From Thiorhodococcus drewsii AZ1 (GTDB lineage Bacteria; Pseudomonadota; Gammaproteobacteria; Chromatiales; Chromatiaceae), in assembly GCF_000224065.1 (NCBI RefSeq), contig NZ_AFWT01000015.1, positions 1 through 64,000 of the forward strand: a stretch of 64,000 bases of DNA, read 5' to 3'. Under the pieces are notes generated by a model. That model made no database searches. It was not told the origin of the DNA and saw nothing but the letters and a program-made list of their open reading frames with translations. Shown in pieces: positions 32,393 to 44,600 of the stretch (within the stretch, counting starts at the first letter, position 1; every line of letters begins with the position of its first letter). The position numbers and the translations under genes are program-made.

Positions 32393-35300
32393 TCAGGCGT
32401 TTAAGGCGAGCCCGACATTCGCCAGCGCCTCGATCAGCCCCAGAAGATCGCGCTCCAGATTCATGATGCCGGAGTCGATGACGGCTGGCGCCGCGCCCTC
32501 GCGCAGTGCCAGCTCGATCTCGGCGGCGCGCTGACGAACGGCCTCCGCGCCTAGCGTTGCGGCGACACCTTTGAGCGTATGGGCGAGCAACCTGGCCTCG
32601 GCCGGATCTCCCGCGACCAGAGTCTGGCGCAGCTTGGCCGCGTCATCACCGTGGTTGGCGACGAACCGACCCAGCAGCTTGAGATAGATGGTCTGGTTTC
32701 CCGCGACCGAAGCCAAGCCTCGGGCCGTGTCCAGGCCAGCAATGACGACGCCATCCAGCGACGCAGGAGGCGTTGCTGGCGTCTTGGAGGCAGAGGCGGC
32801 ATCGGTCCTCCCCGAGCCGCTCGGAAGCCAGCGCAGAAGCGCCGCGTAGAGCCGTTCCGGCTCGACGGGCTTGCCGATATGATCGTTCATACCGGCCGCC
32901 AGACACTGCTGGCGATCCTCGTCGAAGGCATTGGCGGTCATGGCCAGGATCGGCAGGTCGGCCCTATCCGGCAGGCGCCGGATCGCGCGCGTCGCGGAGA
33001 GCCCATCCATGACCGGCATCTGCATGTCCATCAAAACCAGGGCGTAATTCTCCTCGCGTACCTTGGCCAACGCCTGCTCGCCGTTGTCGGCGACATCGAC
33101 CACCAGGGCGGTATTCTTGAGCAGCGCCAAGGCGACCTCCTGGTTGATGAAGTCGTCCTCAACCAACAGAATGCGCGCCCCGGCATGACGACGAGCCAGA
33201 ATCAGATCGGAGGGCGGCACCGAACCGTCGGATCCGGAAACGGACGGCTCCCCGACCGGAGTCTCGTTAGCCAAATCGAACGGCAAGCACACCCAAAAGG
33301 TGCTGCCCCGGCCCACCTCGCTGTCCACGCCGATGTCTCCACCCATGAGCGAGGCCAGACGCTTGCAGATAGCCAGCCCCAGACCCGTGCCGCCGAAACG
33401 GCGGGTCGTCGAATCGTCGGCCTGGACGAACGCATGGAAGAGCCGCTCGCGCTGGTCATCGGTCAGGCCGATCCCCTCGTCGCGCACCGAGAGCCGAATC
33501 CAGCAGCGCTGCTCCGAAACCTTTTCGGCACGGATCTCCACCAGGATTTCGCCCGAATCAGAGAATTTGACCGCGTTGCTGATAAAGTTGAGCAGGATCT
33601 GTCGGAGCCGCAGCGAGTCGCCCCACAGCGCCTGGGGCACCTCAGGCGCCACGCGACGCAGCAACCGCAATCCCTTGGCGTTGGCGCGATCCGCCACCAG
33701 GGCGCAGGCGTCTTCGATCAAACGCTCGGGAACAAATCGACTCCGTTCCAGGACCAGCTGGTCCGCCTCGATCTTGGAGAAATCCAGGATGTCGTTGATG
33801 ACGTCCAGCAGATGGTTGGCTGCCTCCTTGATCTTGGCCACATGCGCGCGCGGGTTCCCCGCCGTAACCTCGCGTTCCAGCAGATGGGCGAGCCCGATGA
33901 TGGCATTCATCGGGGTACGGATCTCATGGCTCATGTTGGCCAGGAAGGCGCTCTTGGCCTGATTGGCGACCTCGGCCGCCTCCTTGGCCTCGGCCAGCGC
34001 GATCTCGGCCCGTCGGCGCATCCGGATCCGCCAGAGGTCCTCGGCGAAGAGCCGCAACTGCCGAACGTCGCTCGCTTCGTAGTCGTTGGGTTTATTGCCG
34101 ACCCCGACCAGCAGGCGCACCTTCCCGCCCTCCAGCACCGGAACGACGAGATGTCGGATCAGATCGCACTGCCCCAAGGGATATCCGCCTTGGTCGGGAA
34201 TCTCTCGACAGTCGTTATGCAACACCGGCCGTCGGTCGCGTACCGCGTCCGCCCAAAGGCCCACCCCAGAGACCGCATCCGGGATCTCGTGGCCCACCGA
34301 GCACAGCCGCTCGGCACCGCTCGACCAGACGCACAAACCGATGCGTTCCTGATCCTCCTCGACGAAGCACAGATAACCGATCCGGCTCTCGGAGATCTCG
34401 ACCGCAGCTTCGACGCCCCGTTGCAGTAACGCCTCCTCGTTCAGATCGAAGGCGAGCTGCCTCAGCTCGAACAGCACCTCAAGCCGGCGGTCGTTCTTAC
34501 GTAGCGCCCGATTCGCCGCTTCCAGCTCGTTCGTGCGCGAATGCACCAGCGCCTCAAGACCATTGCGATGCCGGTCCAATGCCTCCGCAGCCTGCTTGCG
34601 CTCGGTGATATCGCGAGCGATTCCCAGCACGCCGATCAGACGACCGGAGGTATCGAACATCGGGGTCTTGGCGGTCTCGAACAGTCCCCGGTAGCCATCC
34701 GTCGCAAAGGTCAGCCATTCCTCGTTGAGACGAGGCCCGCTGGATTTCAGCGCCTGGAGATCATTCGTGCGAAAGAAGTCCGCGAGTTCCCGGTCGACGA
34801 ATTCGTAGTCGGTCCGCCCGATGATGGCCGCCCTCGGAGCCCCAAAGAGCCGCTCGAAGGCCGGATTGCAGGCGAGGTAGATCCCGTTCGGATCCTTGAG
34901 CCAAACGAGATCCGGAACGGCATCCAAGATCGCCTGCAAGCGATCCTCGGTCGCCAGGATCTCGGATACCTCGCTCGCGAGCTGGAGGCCATGCTCGGCG
35001 AGCGGCGTATCGTTCGACGGACGATCGACCTGATACCAGGCGTGATTCTGCAGCAGGATCGCACTGATCCGCTCCATCAAGCGATGCAGCGTCACCATTC
35101 CGATCAGTAGCCCATCCTCGTCGACGACCGCGAGATGCCGCACCTGCAGGTCCTGCATCAGCCGAGCGGTCTCGGTCACCGAGGTGTGGTGCGCGATGAC
35201 CTGGACCGGCGCCTGCATCACCTCGTGCAGCAACAGCTGACGGCCCGTATAAAGCATCCCGGAGGCGAGCAGCCGCGGGATATCGCGCTCGGTGAGGATA

Positions 35301-35836
35301 CCGCGCGCCAGTCGTCCGTCCGCCGCCAGTGCATAGGAGGTGCGTCGCTGCATCATGAGCGCCAAGGCATCGTCCAGCGGCGCCTCCGGGGAGAGGAGCG
35401 GCAGATCGCGGTCCATCGCATCGGTGAGATCGTCGAGTCGGCGCAGGAAACTGAATCCCAGGTGGCGCCGGAAATCGGTCTCGGTGGCGACCCCGACCAG
35501 ATCGCCCGCGTCATCGACCGCGATCAGATGGCGCACCCGCTGGGCCAGGGCTGTGCGATAGGCATCGGGGAAGGATATTTTCTCAGAGAGCGTGATGACC
35601 GGGGAGGTCATCAGCTCGGAGACGGGGGTTCGCGGATCCCTGTGCTGGTGCGAGAAACGCAGCAGATCGCGCTCGGTCATGATCCCGACTGGATGGCCAT
35701 CCTCCAGCACCAGAAGCGACGAGATGCGCGACACGGCCATCTGACTCGCCGCCTCCTCCAATGGGCAGTCTGGAGGAACATGCCGAATCCGCCGATTCAT
35801 GATATCCGCGAGCGTCAGATCGGTCACCGAAAGCAT
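32393..35836 (-). CDS. Soluble hybrid histidine kinase with four CBS domains (CBSx4, PAS, GAF, HisKA, HATPase, REC, HPt)
   Basis: A 1147-residue protein without obvious membrane helices. Residues 1 to about 260 are four CBS motifs ([35 protein letters not shown]; the degenerate [34 protein letters not shown]), a nucleotide-binding module. Then PAS about 300-415, GAF about 455-600, HisKA ([16 protein letters not shown] near 635), HATPase to about 830, receiver ([13 protein letters not shown] near 938) and HPt ([14 protein letters not shown] near 1086). The ATG at 35836 replaces a longer TTG start (35887), since AGGG lies upstream and the CBS domain begins directly. The CBS input suggests sensing of adenine nucleotides, an inference. 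Cotranscribed with the CHASE kinase downstream. Confidence 0.92.
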   Translation of the reverse strand: MLSVTDLTLADIMNRRIRHVPPDCPLEEAASQMAVSRISSLLVLEDGHPVGIMTERDLLRFSHQHRDPRTPVSELMTSPVITLSEKISFPDAYRTALAQRVRHLIAVDDAGDLVGVATETDFRRHLGFSFLRRLDDLTDAMDRDLPLLSPEAPLDDALALMMQRRTSYALAADGRLARGILTERDIPRLLASGMLYTGRQLLLHEVMQAPVQVIAHHTSVTETARLMQDLQVRHLAVVDEDGLLIGMVTLHRLMERISAILLQNHAWYQVDRPSNDTPLAEHGLQLASEVSEILATEDRLQAILDAVPDLVWLKDPNGIYLACNPAFERLFGAPRAAIIGRTDYEFVDRELADFFRTNDLQALKSSGPRLNEEWLTFATDGYRGLFETAKTPMFDTSGRLIGVLGIARDITERKQAAEALDRHRNGLEALVHSRTNELEAANRALRKNDRRLEVLFELRQLAFDLNEEALLQRGVEAAVEISESRIGYLCFVEEDQERIGLCVWSSGAERLCSVGHEIPDAVSGVGLWADAVRDRRPVLHNDCREIPDQGGYPLGQCDLIRHLVVPVLEGGKVRLLVGVGNKPNDYEASDVRQLRLFAEDLWRIRMRRRAEIALAEAKEAAEVANQAKSAFLANMSHEIRTPMNAIIGLAHLLEREVTAGNPRAHVAKIKEAANHLLDVINDILDFSKIEADQLVLERSRFVPERLIEDACALVADRANAKGLRLLRRVAPEVPQALWGDSLRLRQILLNFISNAVKFSDSGEILVEIRAEKVSEQRCWIRLSVRDEGIGLTDDQRERLFHAFVQADDSTTRRFGGTGLGLAICKRLASLMGGDIGVDSEVGRGSTFWVCLPFDLANETPVGEPSVSGSDGSVPPSDLILARRHAGARILLVEDDFINQEVALALLKNTALVVDVADNGEQALAKVREENYALVLMDMQMPVMDGLSATRAIRRLPDRADLPILAMTANAFDEDRQQCLAAGMNDHIGKPVEPERLYAALLRWLPSGSGRTDAASASKTPATPPASLDGVVIAGLDTARGLASVAGNQTIYLKLLGRFVANHGDDAAKLRQTLVAGDPAEARLLAHTLKGVAATLGAEAVRQRAAEIELALREGAAPAVIDSGIMNLERDLLGLIEALANVGLALNA

Positions 35837-36100
35837 GCGCAAATCCCTACAGCAAAAAGAAAAGGGCGCGATGTCTGTGTCTGACAAAGGCGGACACTGC
35901 GCCGGATCCCATAAAGATAATGAAGCCCCAGTACTGGCGCCCCACCCCTGCCGCTCGAAACGCCGAACGATGGATGCCGCAGATGCGATGACGGTGAAAT
36001 GGTCCAGTCTGCCCGTGATCGAGCATCCCCGGCGTCACTGGAATGCGCTCAAGAACCCCTCGCGCTCTTGCGGCGCATCCTAGCATGGCGGCGCAGGTCG

Positions 36101-37369
36101 TCACCCTATCGTAACAGCCCTACCCCATCCGTCAGGGGTCCACCGATCCGATCCGAGCCGCGCCACGTCGCGGTCGCGCATGCCGAGCAGATAAAGGATG
36201 CCGTCGAGGCCCACGTTGGCGATGGAGTGACGCGCCTGTCGGGTGACGATGGGCTTGGCGTGGAAGGCGATGCCCAGACCGGCGATGGAGAGCATGGGCA
36301 GATCGTTCGCACCGTCGCCGACCGCGATCACCTGTTCGAGCCGGATACCCTCGCGCTCGGCGATCTCGCTCAGCAGATCCGCCTTGCGCCGACCGTCGAT
36401 GATCTCACCCGAGACCTCGCCGGTCAGCTTGCCGTCGCGGAAATCGAGCCGGTTGGCATAAACGTAGTCGACACCGAAACGCCGCTGCAGATGCTCGGCG
36501 AAATAGGTGAATCCGCCCGAAAGGATGGCAACCTTATAGCCCAACCTTTTGAGCGACGCGATCAGTCGATCGGCGCCTTCGGTGATCGGCAAACGCTCGG
36601 CGATCCCGGCCAGCACCGACTCGTCGAGCCCCTTGAGCAGAGCCATGCGACGGCGAAAACTCTCCTGGAAATCCAGCTCGCCACGCATCGCCGACTCGGT
36701 GATGGCCGCGACCTGATCGCCGACACCTGCGGCGGCGGCCAGTTCGTCGATCACCTCGGTCTGGATCAAGGTGGAATCCATGTCGAAGCAGACCAGCCGT
36801 CGGTTGCGCCGGTAGATGTCGTCCTCCTGCACCGAGACGTCCACGTCGATCACCCGCCCCAGTGCCAGGAACTCCGCGTGCAGGTCGGCCAGACTCTCAA
36901 CCGCGCCGCGCACCGAGAGTTCCACGGAGGCCAGTGGATGCTCGCGCCGATCGCGCCGCGAGATACGCCCGGTGAGCCGCACGATACGATCGACGTTGAG
37001 CCCACGCGCCGCGACCACGCCGGTCACCTTGGCGATATGTCCCGCGTCGATCTCACGTCCGAGCAACGTGAGGATATGGCGCGGTCTGCCCTGTTCATGG
37101 ACCCAGTCCTCGTAGGCCTCGACGGCGATCGGGGTGAAGCGGATGTCGAGCCCCATTCCGTGGGCGCAGAAGAGAAGATCCTTGAAGACGCCGCAGTCGG
37201 CTCCGGCGGCGGGGAGTTCGACCATCAGGCCGAGCGCCAAGGCGTTGTGGATGGTCGACTGGCCAATGTCGAGGACGGGGACGTGATAGCGGGCGAGGAT
37301 CTCGGTCAGGGAGGCAATGATACCGGGCCGGTCCTCGCCGGTGACGTTGATCAGGACGATTTCGCTCAT
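36101..37369 (-). CDS. serB: Phosphoserine phosphatase with N-terminal ACT region
   Basis: Final step of serine biosynthesis, dephosphorylating phosphoserine. A 422-residue, two-part protein: N-terminal ACT-like regulatory region (about 1-170, starting LINVTGEDRPGIIASLTEIL) and a HAD phosphatase core with the nucleophile motif CFDMDSTLIQTEVIDELA, motif II ILSGGFTYF, and VIAVGDGANDLPMLSIAGLGIAFHAKP. Longer than E. coli SerB (322) but common in gammaproteobacteria. It ends the minus-strand housekeeping run, 168 bases below pmbA with a hairpin in the gap. Confidence 0.96.
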   Translation of the reverse strand: MSEIVLINVTGEDRPGIIASLTEILARYHVPVLDIGQSTIHNALALGLMVELPAAGADCGVFKDLLFCAHGMGLDIRFTPIAVEAYEDWVHEQGRPRHILTLLGREIDAGHIAKVTGVVAARGLNVDRIVRLTGRISRRDRREHPLASVELSVRGAVESLADLHAEFLALGRVIDVDVSVQEDDIYRRNRRLVCFDMDSTLIQTEVIDELAAAAGVGDQVAAITESAMRGELDFQESFRRRMALLKGLDESVLAGIAERLPITEGADRLIASLKRLGYKVAILSGGFTYFAEHLQRRFGVDYVYANRLDFRDGKLTGEVSGEIIDGRRKADLLSEIAEREGIRLEQVIAVGDGANDLPMLSIAGLGIAFHAKPIVTRQARHSIANVGLDGILYLLGMRDRDVARLGSDRWTPDGWGRAVTIG

Positions 37370-37430
37370 CGTTGGAATCAGACTGCACTCAGCGAAAAGC
37401 GCCTATTGTAGGCGCTCGGCGCCAGCCTGG

Positions 37431-37455
37431 AACCGCCGAGTTGCACTCGGCGGTT
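37431..37455. terminator. Hairpin between pmbA and serB
   Basis: A 10-base perfect stem (AACCGCCGAG/CTCGGCGGTT) with a 5-base loop, 83 bases after the pmbA stop and about 60 before the serB start. It could end the pmbA transcript; no T-run is seen on the minus strand. Confidence 0.45.
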
Positions 37456-37537
37456 TCACAAGACCCGATGCGACGGACCTCACAGAGGGAGGATCTCGGC
37501 CCAAACCCAGAGAGGATCGGGCAGGACCCGGCCAGTG

Positions 37538-38887
37538 CTATTCCCCAGCGATGGTCATGCGATCGATGAGCCAGGAGCCGGTGCGGGTGCCTCCGGGGAA
37601 GTCGCAGTCGTTACCGACCGCGACCAACCCGGCGAACATGTCCTTGAGATTGCCCGCGATGGTGATCTCCTCGACCGGGTACTGGATCTCGCCGTTCTCG
37701 ACCCAGAAGCCGGAGGCCCCACGCGAATAGTCTCCGGTGACGTTATTGACCCCGTGCCCCATGAGTTCGGTGACCAGCAGTCCCGTCCCCATCTCGCGCA
37801 GCATGCCGGCGCGGTCCAGCTCACCCATCTCGATGCGCAGATTGCGCACCCCGCCGGCGTTGCCGGTGGTCGGCATGCCCAACCGACAACCCGAATAGGT
37901 ATCGAGCACATAGGTCTGCAGGATGCCGTCGCGCACCAGATCCTTGGCGCGGGTCGCGACGCCATCCCCATCGAATGGCGCACTGGAGAGACCGCGCCGC
38001 AGATGCGGCTCCTCGTGGATACGGACGAACTCGGGGAAGATGCGTTCGCCGAGCCGGTCGAGCAGAAAGCTGGAGCGACGATAGATGCTGCTACCGCTGA
38101 TCGCTCCCAGCAGACTGCGCAGCAGCCCGGTCGCCACCTCGGCCCGGAACATGACCGGCGCCTCGCGGGTGTCCAGACGCCGACCGCCAAGCCGCGCCAC
38201 GGTGCGCGCGGCGGCCCTCTCGCCAACCGAGCGGGCCGTATCGAGATCGGCGGCGCAGCGCGCCGTAGTCCACCAGAAGTCGCGCTGCATCGCGTCGCCG
38301 TCCTGTCCGATCACGGCGCAGTTGAGACCATGCCGGGTGGTGGGATAGCCGCCGATGAAGCCCCGACTGTTGCCGGCGATATGGATACCGAAGTGGGTCG
38401 AGAGGCTGGCGCCTTCGGAATTGACGATACGCGTATCGTAGGCGCGGGCGGCATCCTCGCAGCTCACCGCCAGCTCGATGGCCTCATCCACCCCGATCGA
38501 CCAGGGGTGATAGAGATCCAGATCTGGGACCTCGGTCGCCATCAGCTCGGCCTCGGCGAGATGGGCGCAGCGGTCCTCCTGGGTATGGGCGGCGATGGCG
38601 CAGGCCGCACTCACGGCGTCTCGGATCGCGCCAGGACTCAGATCGGAGGTGCTGGCCGACCCCTTACTGTGGCCGAAATAGACGGTGACGCTCAGACCGT
38701 TGTCGCGGGTGTGCTCGACCGTCTCCACCTCGCCGAGCCGCACCGCCACTTCCAGCCCGGCGCTGCTGCCGACCGATGCCTCGGCATCGCTCGCGCCCTG
38801 GCGCTTGGCCTCCTTGAGCATGTCTTCGATGATCTCTTGCAATCGGGTCAGGCGCTCGGCCGTGTCCTCGGTCGTCAGGATGGGCAT
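37538..38887 (-). CDS. pmbA: TldE/PmbA metalloprotease subunit
   Basis: A 449-residue partner of TldD. The TldD/TldE heterodimer is a processive zinc peptidase that trims unfolded peptides and matures some peptide antibiotics. Matches include RLQEIIEDMLKEAKRQGASDAEASV, GLSVTVYFGHSKGSASTSDLSP, the stretch GVNNVTGDYSRGASGFWVENG near the C-terminus, and the absence of the HExxxH motif, as expected for the non-catalytic subunit. It is on the same strand as tldD, 132 bases downstream of it, with no yjgA between. Confidence 0.95.
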   Translation of the reverse strand: MPILTTEDTAERLTRLQEIIEDMLKEAKRQGASDAEASVGSSAGLEVAVRLGEVETVEHTRDNGLSVTVYFGHSKGSASTSDLSPGAIRDAVSAACAIAAHTQEDRCAHLAEAELMATEVPDLDLYHPWSIGVDEAIELAVSCEDAARAYDTRIVNSEGASLSTHFGIHIAGNSRGFIGGYPTTRHGLNCAVIGQDGDAMQRDFWWTTARCAADLDTARSVGERAAARTVARLGGRRLDTREAPVMFRAEVATGLLRSLLGAISGSSIYRRSSFLLDRLGERIFPEFVRIHEEPHLRRGLSSAPFDGDGVATRAKDLVRDGILQTYVLDTYSGCRLGMPTTGNAGGVRNLRIEMGELDRAGMLREMGTGLLVTELMGHGVNNVTGDYSRGASGFWVENGEIQYPVEEITIAGNLKDMFAGLVAVGNDCDFPGGTRTGSWLIDRMTIAGE

Positions 38888-38927
38888 GGCGGGTTCGAGT
38901 CCTCGGATAGACGAAATTGAATGATGA

Positions 38928-38949
38928 AGCCGGCACTTGCTGGCCGGCT
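38928..38949 (-). terminator. Hairpin between tldD and pmbA
   Basis: A seven-base stem (AGCCGGC/GCCGGCT) with an eight-base loop, followed on the minus strand by T-rich sequence (TTCATCATTC). Weak terminator or attenuator for tldD. Confidence 0.35.
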
Positions 38950-39019
38950 CAAATAACCTGTTGGGTATGCTCTGCGATGCGAACCAACGGCCGAAAGATG
39001 GCCGAGTATCGAACGCACG

Positions 39020-40462
<1,443 letters not shown>

Positions 40463-40616
40463 AATGGGGATTGGCGACTCTCGGTCAGTGATCGGAAGGG
40501 GCCGGAGTCCGAGTCGATCGGTCGCGCTCGCACACATGAAAGGGGCGAAACGGCGGTCTTGCGCGCCGTATCCACGCCAATCGGACTCTCGGCCTGTTGG
40601 CTGGTGACTTGCGGAC

Positions 40617-41447
40617 TCAGCCGCCGCATTTCAAACGACGGTGGTCGATGGTGGGGAAGCTGCGGCGAACGGAATCCTGAAACTCCTCGTCGATCGAAGC
40701 GCAGATGCAACCGGCTCCGCGCGGCAACTGGGCCAACACGGCACCCCAGGGATCGACGATCATACTGTGACCATGGGTCTCGCGACCGTTGACGTGGAAA
40801 CCGCCCTGAGCCGCTGCGATGACATAGACGAGATTCTCGATCGCGCGAGCGCGCACCAGCGTCTCCCAGTGGGCCTTGCCGGTAATCGCAGTGAAGGCGG
40901 AGGGCAGGGCCAGGATCTCCATGCCAGCGTCAAGCATCTGGCGGAACATCTCGGGGAAACGCAGATCGTAGCAGACCGCGACCCCGAGTCGGCCGAAGGG
41001 GGTGTCGAGCACCAGCGGATCGCTGCCCGCCTCGATGGTCGCCGACTCGTGATAACGCTCGTCGACCCCCGGCAGGTTCACGTCGAACAGATGGATCTTG
41101 TCGTAACGCGCCACCCGCTCGCCGCGAGCGTCGTAGACCAGGCAGGCGGAGCGCACCTTCTCGGGATCCTCCGCAACGAGCGGAATGGTCCCACCGACCA
41201 GCCAGATCCCAAGCTGCTTGGCGACCCGCGCCAGGAACTCCTGCAGTGGACCCTCTCCATCGACCTCGCGGATGGCGACCTGATCCCGATCTTCCTTGCC
41301 CATGAAGGCAAAATTCTCGGGCAGCACGACCAATTGCGCCCCTTGGTCGGCCGCCTCCTTGATCAACCGCTCCACTTCGAACAAATTGGCACTGACATTG
41401 GGGCCGGTCGCCATCTGAACCGCGCCCATCTTATATTTCGTTTTCAT
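40617..41447 (-). CDS. Carbon-nitrogen hydrolase (Nit-type, probable deaminated glutathione amidase)
   Basis: A 276-residue nitrilase-superfamily amidase. The catalytic triad is Glu44 ([10 protein letters not shown]), Lys117 (RYDKIHLFD) and Cys159 ([14 protein letters not shown]). The sequence resembles the Nit1/NitA branch that repairs deaminated glutathione. The ATG at 41447 is the first that gives the family start ([19 protein letters not shown]); the frame runs 98 codons further upstream with no family-like sequence. Its place between yhdP and tldD is conserved in many gammaproteobacteria. Confidence 0.92.
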   Translation of the reverse strand: MKTKYKMGAVQMATGPNVSANLFEVERLIKEAADQGAQLVVLPENFAFMGKEDRDQVAIREVDGEGPLQEFLARVAKQLGIWLVGGTIPLVAEDPEKVRSACLVYDARGERVARYDKIHLFDVNLPGVDERYHESATIEAGSDPLVLDTPFGRLGVAVCYDLRFPEMFRQMLDAGMEILALPSAFTAITGKAHWETLVRARAIENLVYVIAAAQGGFHVNGRETHGHSMIVDPWGAVLAQLPRGAGCICASIDEEFQDSVRRSFPTIDHRRLKCGG

Positions 41448-41661
41448 GGCATTCACCACCCAGACCAAACAGGGCTGCAAAGCGAACCCGACCGACGAGC
41501 CCAGTCGTCTCCAGGACGCAACCGAGACTCGACAGGGTTGACTCAGCGTTGTTGGAACCGTCGGCGTGCACCGCGCGCCGATCGGTCCCGAAATTGTTGC
41601 AACGATACCACCAGAGCGGGCCGGTCGAAAACGCGCGGGCACGGTGCGGCCAGCAACAACC

Positions 41662-44600
41662 TCAATCCACGTCCAAAAAGAGATTGCGTTCCTTGACCGG
41701 CGCCGACTTCGCGTCGGACGCATCCGAAGGAGCCGCACCACCCATCCCGGTGAGCGGTTCCCAACCCATCCGACTCAGCTCGGGCTCCCCCCAGGGGCCG
41801 GTCACCCGATAGCGATAACGTCCCAGACGATCGATCGGATTGCCTGCGACCTGATCGACCAGATAGACGGCGGCGCCAACCACGGGACCACCGGCGACCG
41901 CGCTCGCGAGCGCCACGCTCGACCCCAGCTTGGGCTCGACCGTCACGGTCTGATCGAAGGTTTGAGTCGCGAGATCGGACTGGCCCGCGACCATGATCGT
42001 GCCCGCCGGACCCTCGATCACGAAATCGTCGAACCGCGCCTTGCCGGCACCGAGTGCGATACGACCATGCATCCCCTCGAAGGCAAACCCCTGACCGTAG
42101 AGATCGGAGAAATCGAGCGCCAGACGCCTTCCGAGCGCACTGAAATTGAGGAACCCCAGGATACGCCCGACGCCAGGTTCGACCTCCAGGAAACGCCCTT
42201 TTCCAACCTGCAGATCGATCTCGCCATTGACCTTGGGCAGCGAGAACGCCTCCGGGGCACCAGGCCAGTCGAGCCTCAGTCGCGCCGAGCTGCGCCCCGC
42301 CTCCAGGCTGCTGCGTGCATCGAGCGTCTTGAGCAGCGCGCCCAGATCGGGCGTATTCAACACCAGACCGATCCGGCTGCGTCCCCCATCGCCCGAGGAG
42401 CGCCAATCTCCGCTGCCCTCCAGCGTCAGGCCCTTGCCGTCGAGACTGAGCTTCGGCAACTCGATGCCCTCCGCGTTCCGTCGCAGATCCAACCCCAGGG
42501 TCCCGAGCGAAGCCCCGTGCCAGCGCAGATCGCGCACCCCAAGATCGAGCGAGGGCAGATCGGAGAGGTGCGGCTCGTCCGTGCGCTTGGCGGATCCCGC
42601 CGCTCCGCTGCTCTGGTCAACCAGGGCCGACAGATCCAGCCGATCCAGCCGAATGAGGAGCGGCTGCCCGGCTCCCGTTTCGGGAACCACGACCCGTCCA
42701 TCCAGCGCGTCCGAGCCCAGTTTGAGGTGCCAGCCATCGTCGCGCGGATTGGCGTCCAGCGACAGGTGCGAAAGCTGCAGATCGCCCAGGCGCAGCCGCT
42801 CGATCTGTAGCTGCGCGCCGCTCAAGGCGATCTCCGAGCCCTTCGAGCGCGGCGGGAAACGCGACGTCAGCGCCTTGGTCCAAGCCTGGAGATCCAGCTC
42901 GCCGAGCGTGCCGTCCAGGAAGAGACCGTTCGTCTCGGACGGGGGGGCTCGGTCGGCCCCGAAACGCAGACGCCCCGAAACCAGCCGAGGCGATCCGCCC
43001 TCAAGGTCCAGATTGAAATTCGCGGCCAGCTCCGGGGTTCCACCAGTCAGCACGAGCGAGCGGCCCGGCACGAGGGTCCCCTGGAGCGACAGTGCACGCG
43101 CACGCTTGGCCGTCTTGCCCAGCGGACTGGGAAGATCGATGCCCAGACCGCGCAGGTTTGACGAGAGCCTGAAGTCCAGCGGCAGATCGCCCTGTTTGAC
43201 GTGCCGATTCTGCAGGGTCACGCCCAGATCCCAGGCCAACTCCCCGCTGAGGTCGCGCCACAGCGGCGAGGGGAAACGTCGAGCCAGATCCGCAACCTGG
43301 GAGCGGGATGTCGCCTCGACCAGGGTCGCGGATCGATTGGGGTCTCCGGCTCTGCGTGTCTCGATGGAGAGCTTGACCCGGCGCCCCCACAGTAATGCCT
43401 GCAAATCATCCGCACTCAGACTGTTCTCGGTGAAGCGCAGAACACCCTTCAAGCGGGACAGCGCGATGGGGCTTCCAGCAATGTCCAAGGTCGCCGGCCC
43501 GGGCCAGGTCAGGCTGCCGGACACCCCCAGCTTGCCACCCTTGACCAAGGGCAGGTCGATATCGAGCGCCAGATGCGACTGTCCGCTGACGGTCAGCGCC
43601 TTGCCGAGATTTCCGAGATCGGACGCCAGCGGGGTCTCGTTCAAGACGCGGCGCGCATCGGCGAAAGGGCCCTCGGCCTCGCCGTGAATCGGCAGGACAT
43701 GGGGCCCCCAGAGATCGGGGATCTCGGCGCGACCCGCCGAAAAGGCGCTGTCGTAGATACGCCCGCGATCGACCTGGATCGACAGCCCTTGATCGAGAAA
43801 ACGCAGATGCCCGGCGGCGGAGCGAATCGGCGGCCAGCCGTCCTGATAATCGAGCAGCAGATCCTCGAAATCCAGCAACAGCTCGAAACGTCCCTGATGC
43901 GCGCGAAAGGGAAAATCGGCGAGCCTGCCACGGAAGCTGGCATCGCCCTGCGCCAACCGCCCCGAGACGATCGAGTGCTCCAGCCAGTGGAGCAGATGCT
44001 CATGAATGATCCCAGCAGGCAGATAGGGCCGGACGTTGGAGGCGTCGCCGCTGAAATTGGCGCGCAGATCCAGGAAGGGACTCGACCCGTCCGCCGGAAT
44101 GTCGAGCGCGAGCCGCAGTCGACCGGCCAGATCGTCGGTCTCCAGGCTCGCCGTGCGCACGGACATGGCGAGATCGCCATTCGGGGAACGCCGCCAGCCC
44201 AAACGCCCGCTGGCGGCATTCAGATGCAGCGGCAAGGTAAAGAGCGGATTCAGGTCCAGATCGAGCCCGAGCGAGCCGAAACGCAGTTCGCCGCCGGAAG
44301 CGTTGGCGGCAAAATCGGCGTTCAGCCCCTTGAAGCCGGGCAGACGCGCATGCTGCTCCACGGCCAGGTCGCGGACCGAACCGGACGCGCTCCAGTCCCA
44401 CTGTCCGACGAGATCGCGCTCGGCACGGACCCTCAGCGCGGTCGCCTGCCCCTGCAGACGCGCGGCAAGCACCTCGACAGTCGGTTTGGAGTGCGCCCAA
44501 GGTCCAGCCCCGAGGATTCCGGTCAGGGCGGAGAGATCCAGACGATCCCCCGACACGGCGAACCGATCCAGACGGCCGGAGTCGGAGAGATCCAGATCCG

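Noticed and set aside
35847-36104. 85-codon minus-strand frame overlapping the serB stop
   Set aside because: Apparent ATGA coupling, but the product is unrecognised and it would end inside the control region of the CBS kinase gene.
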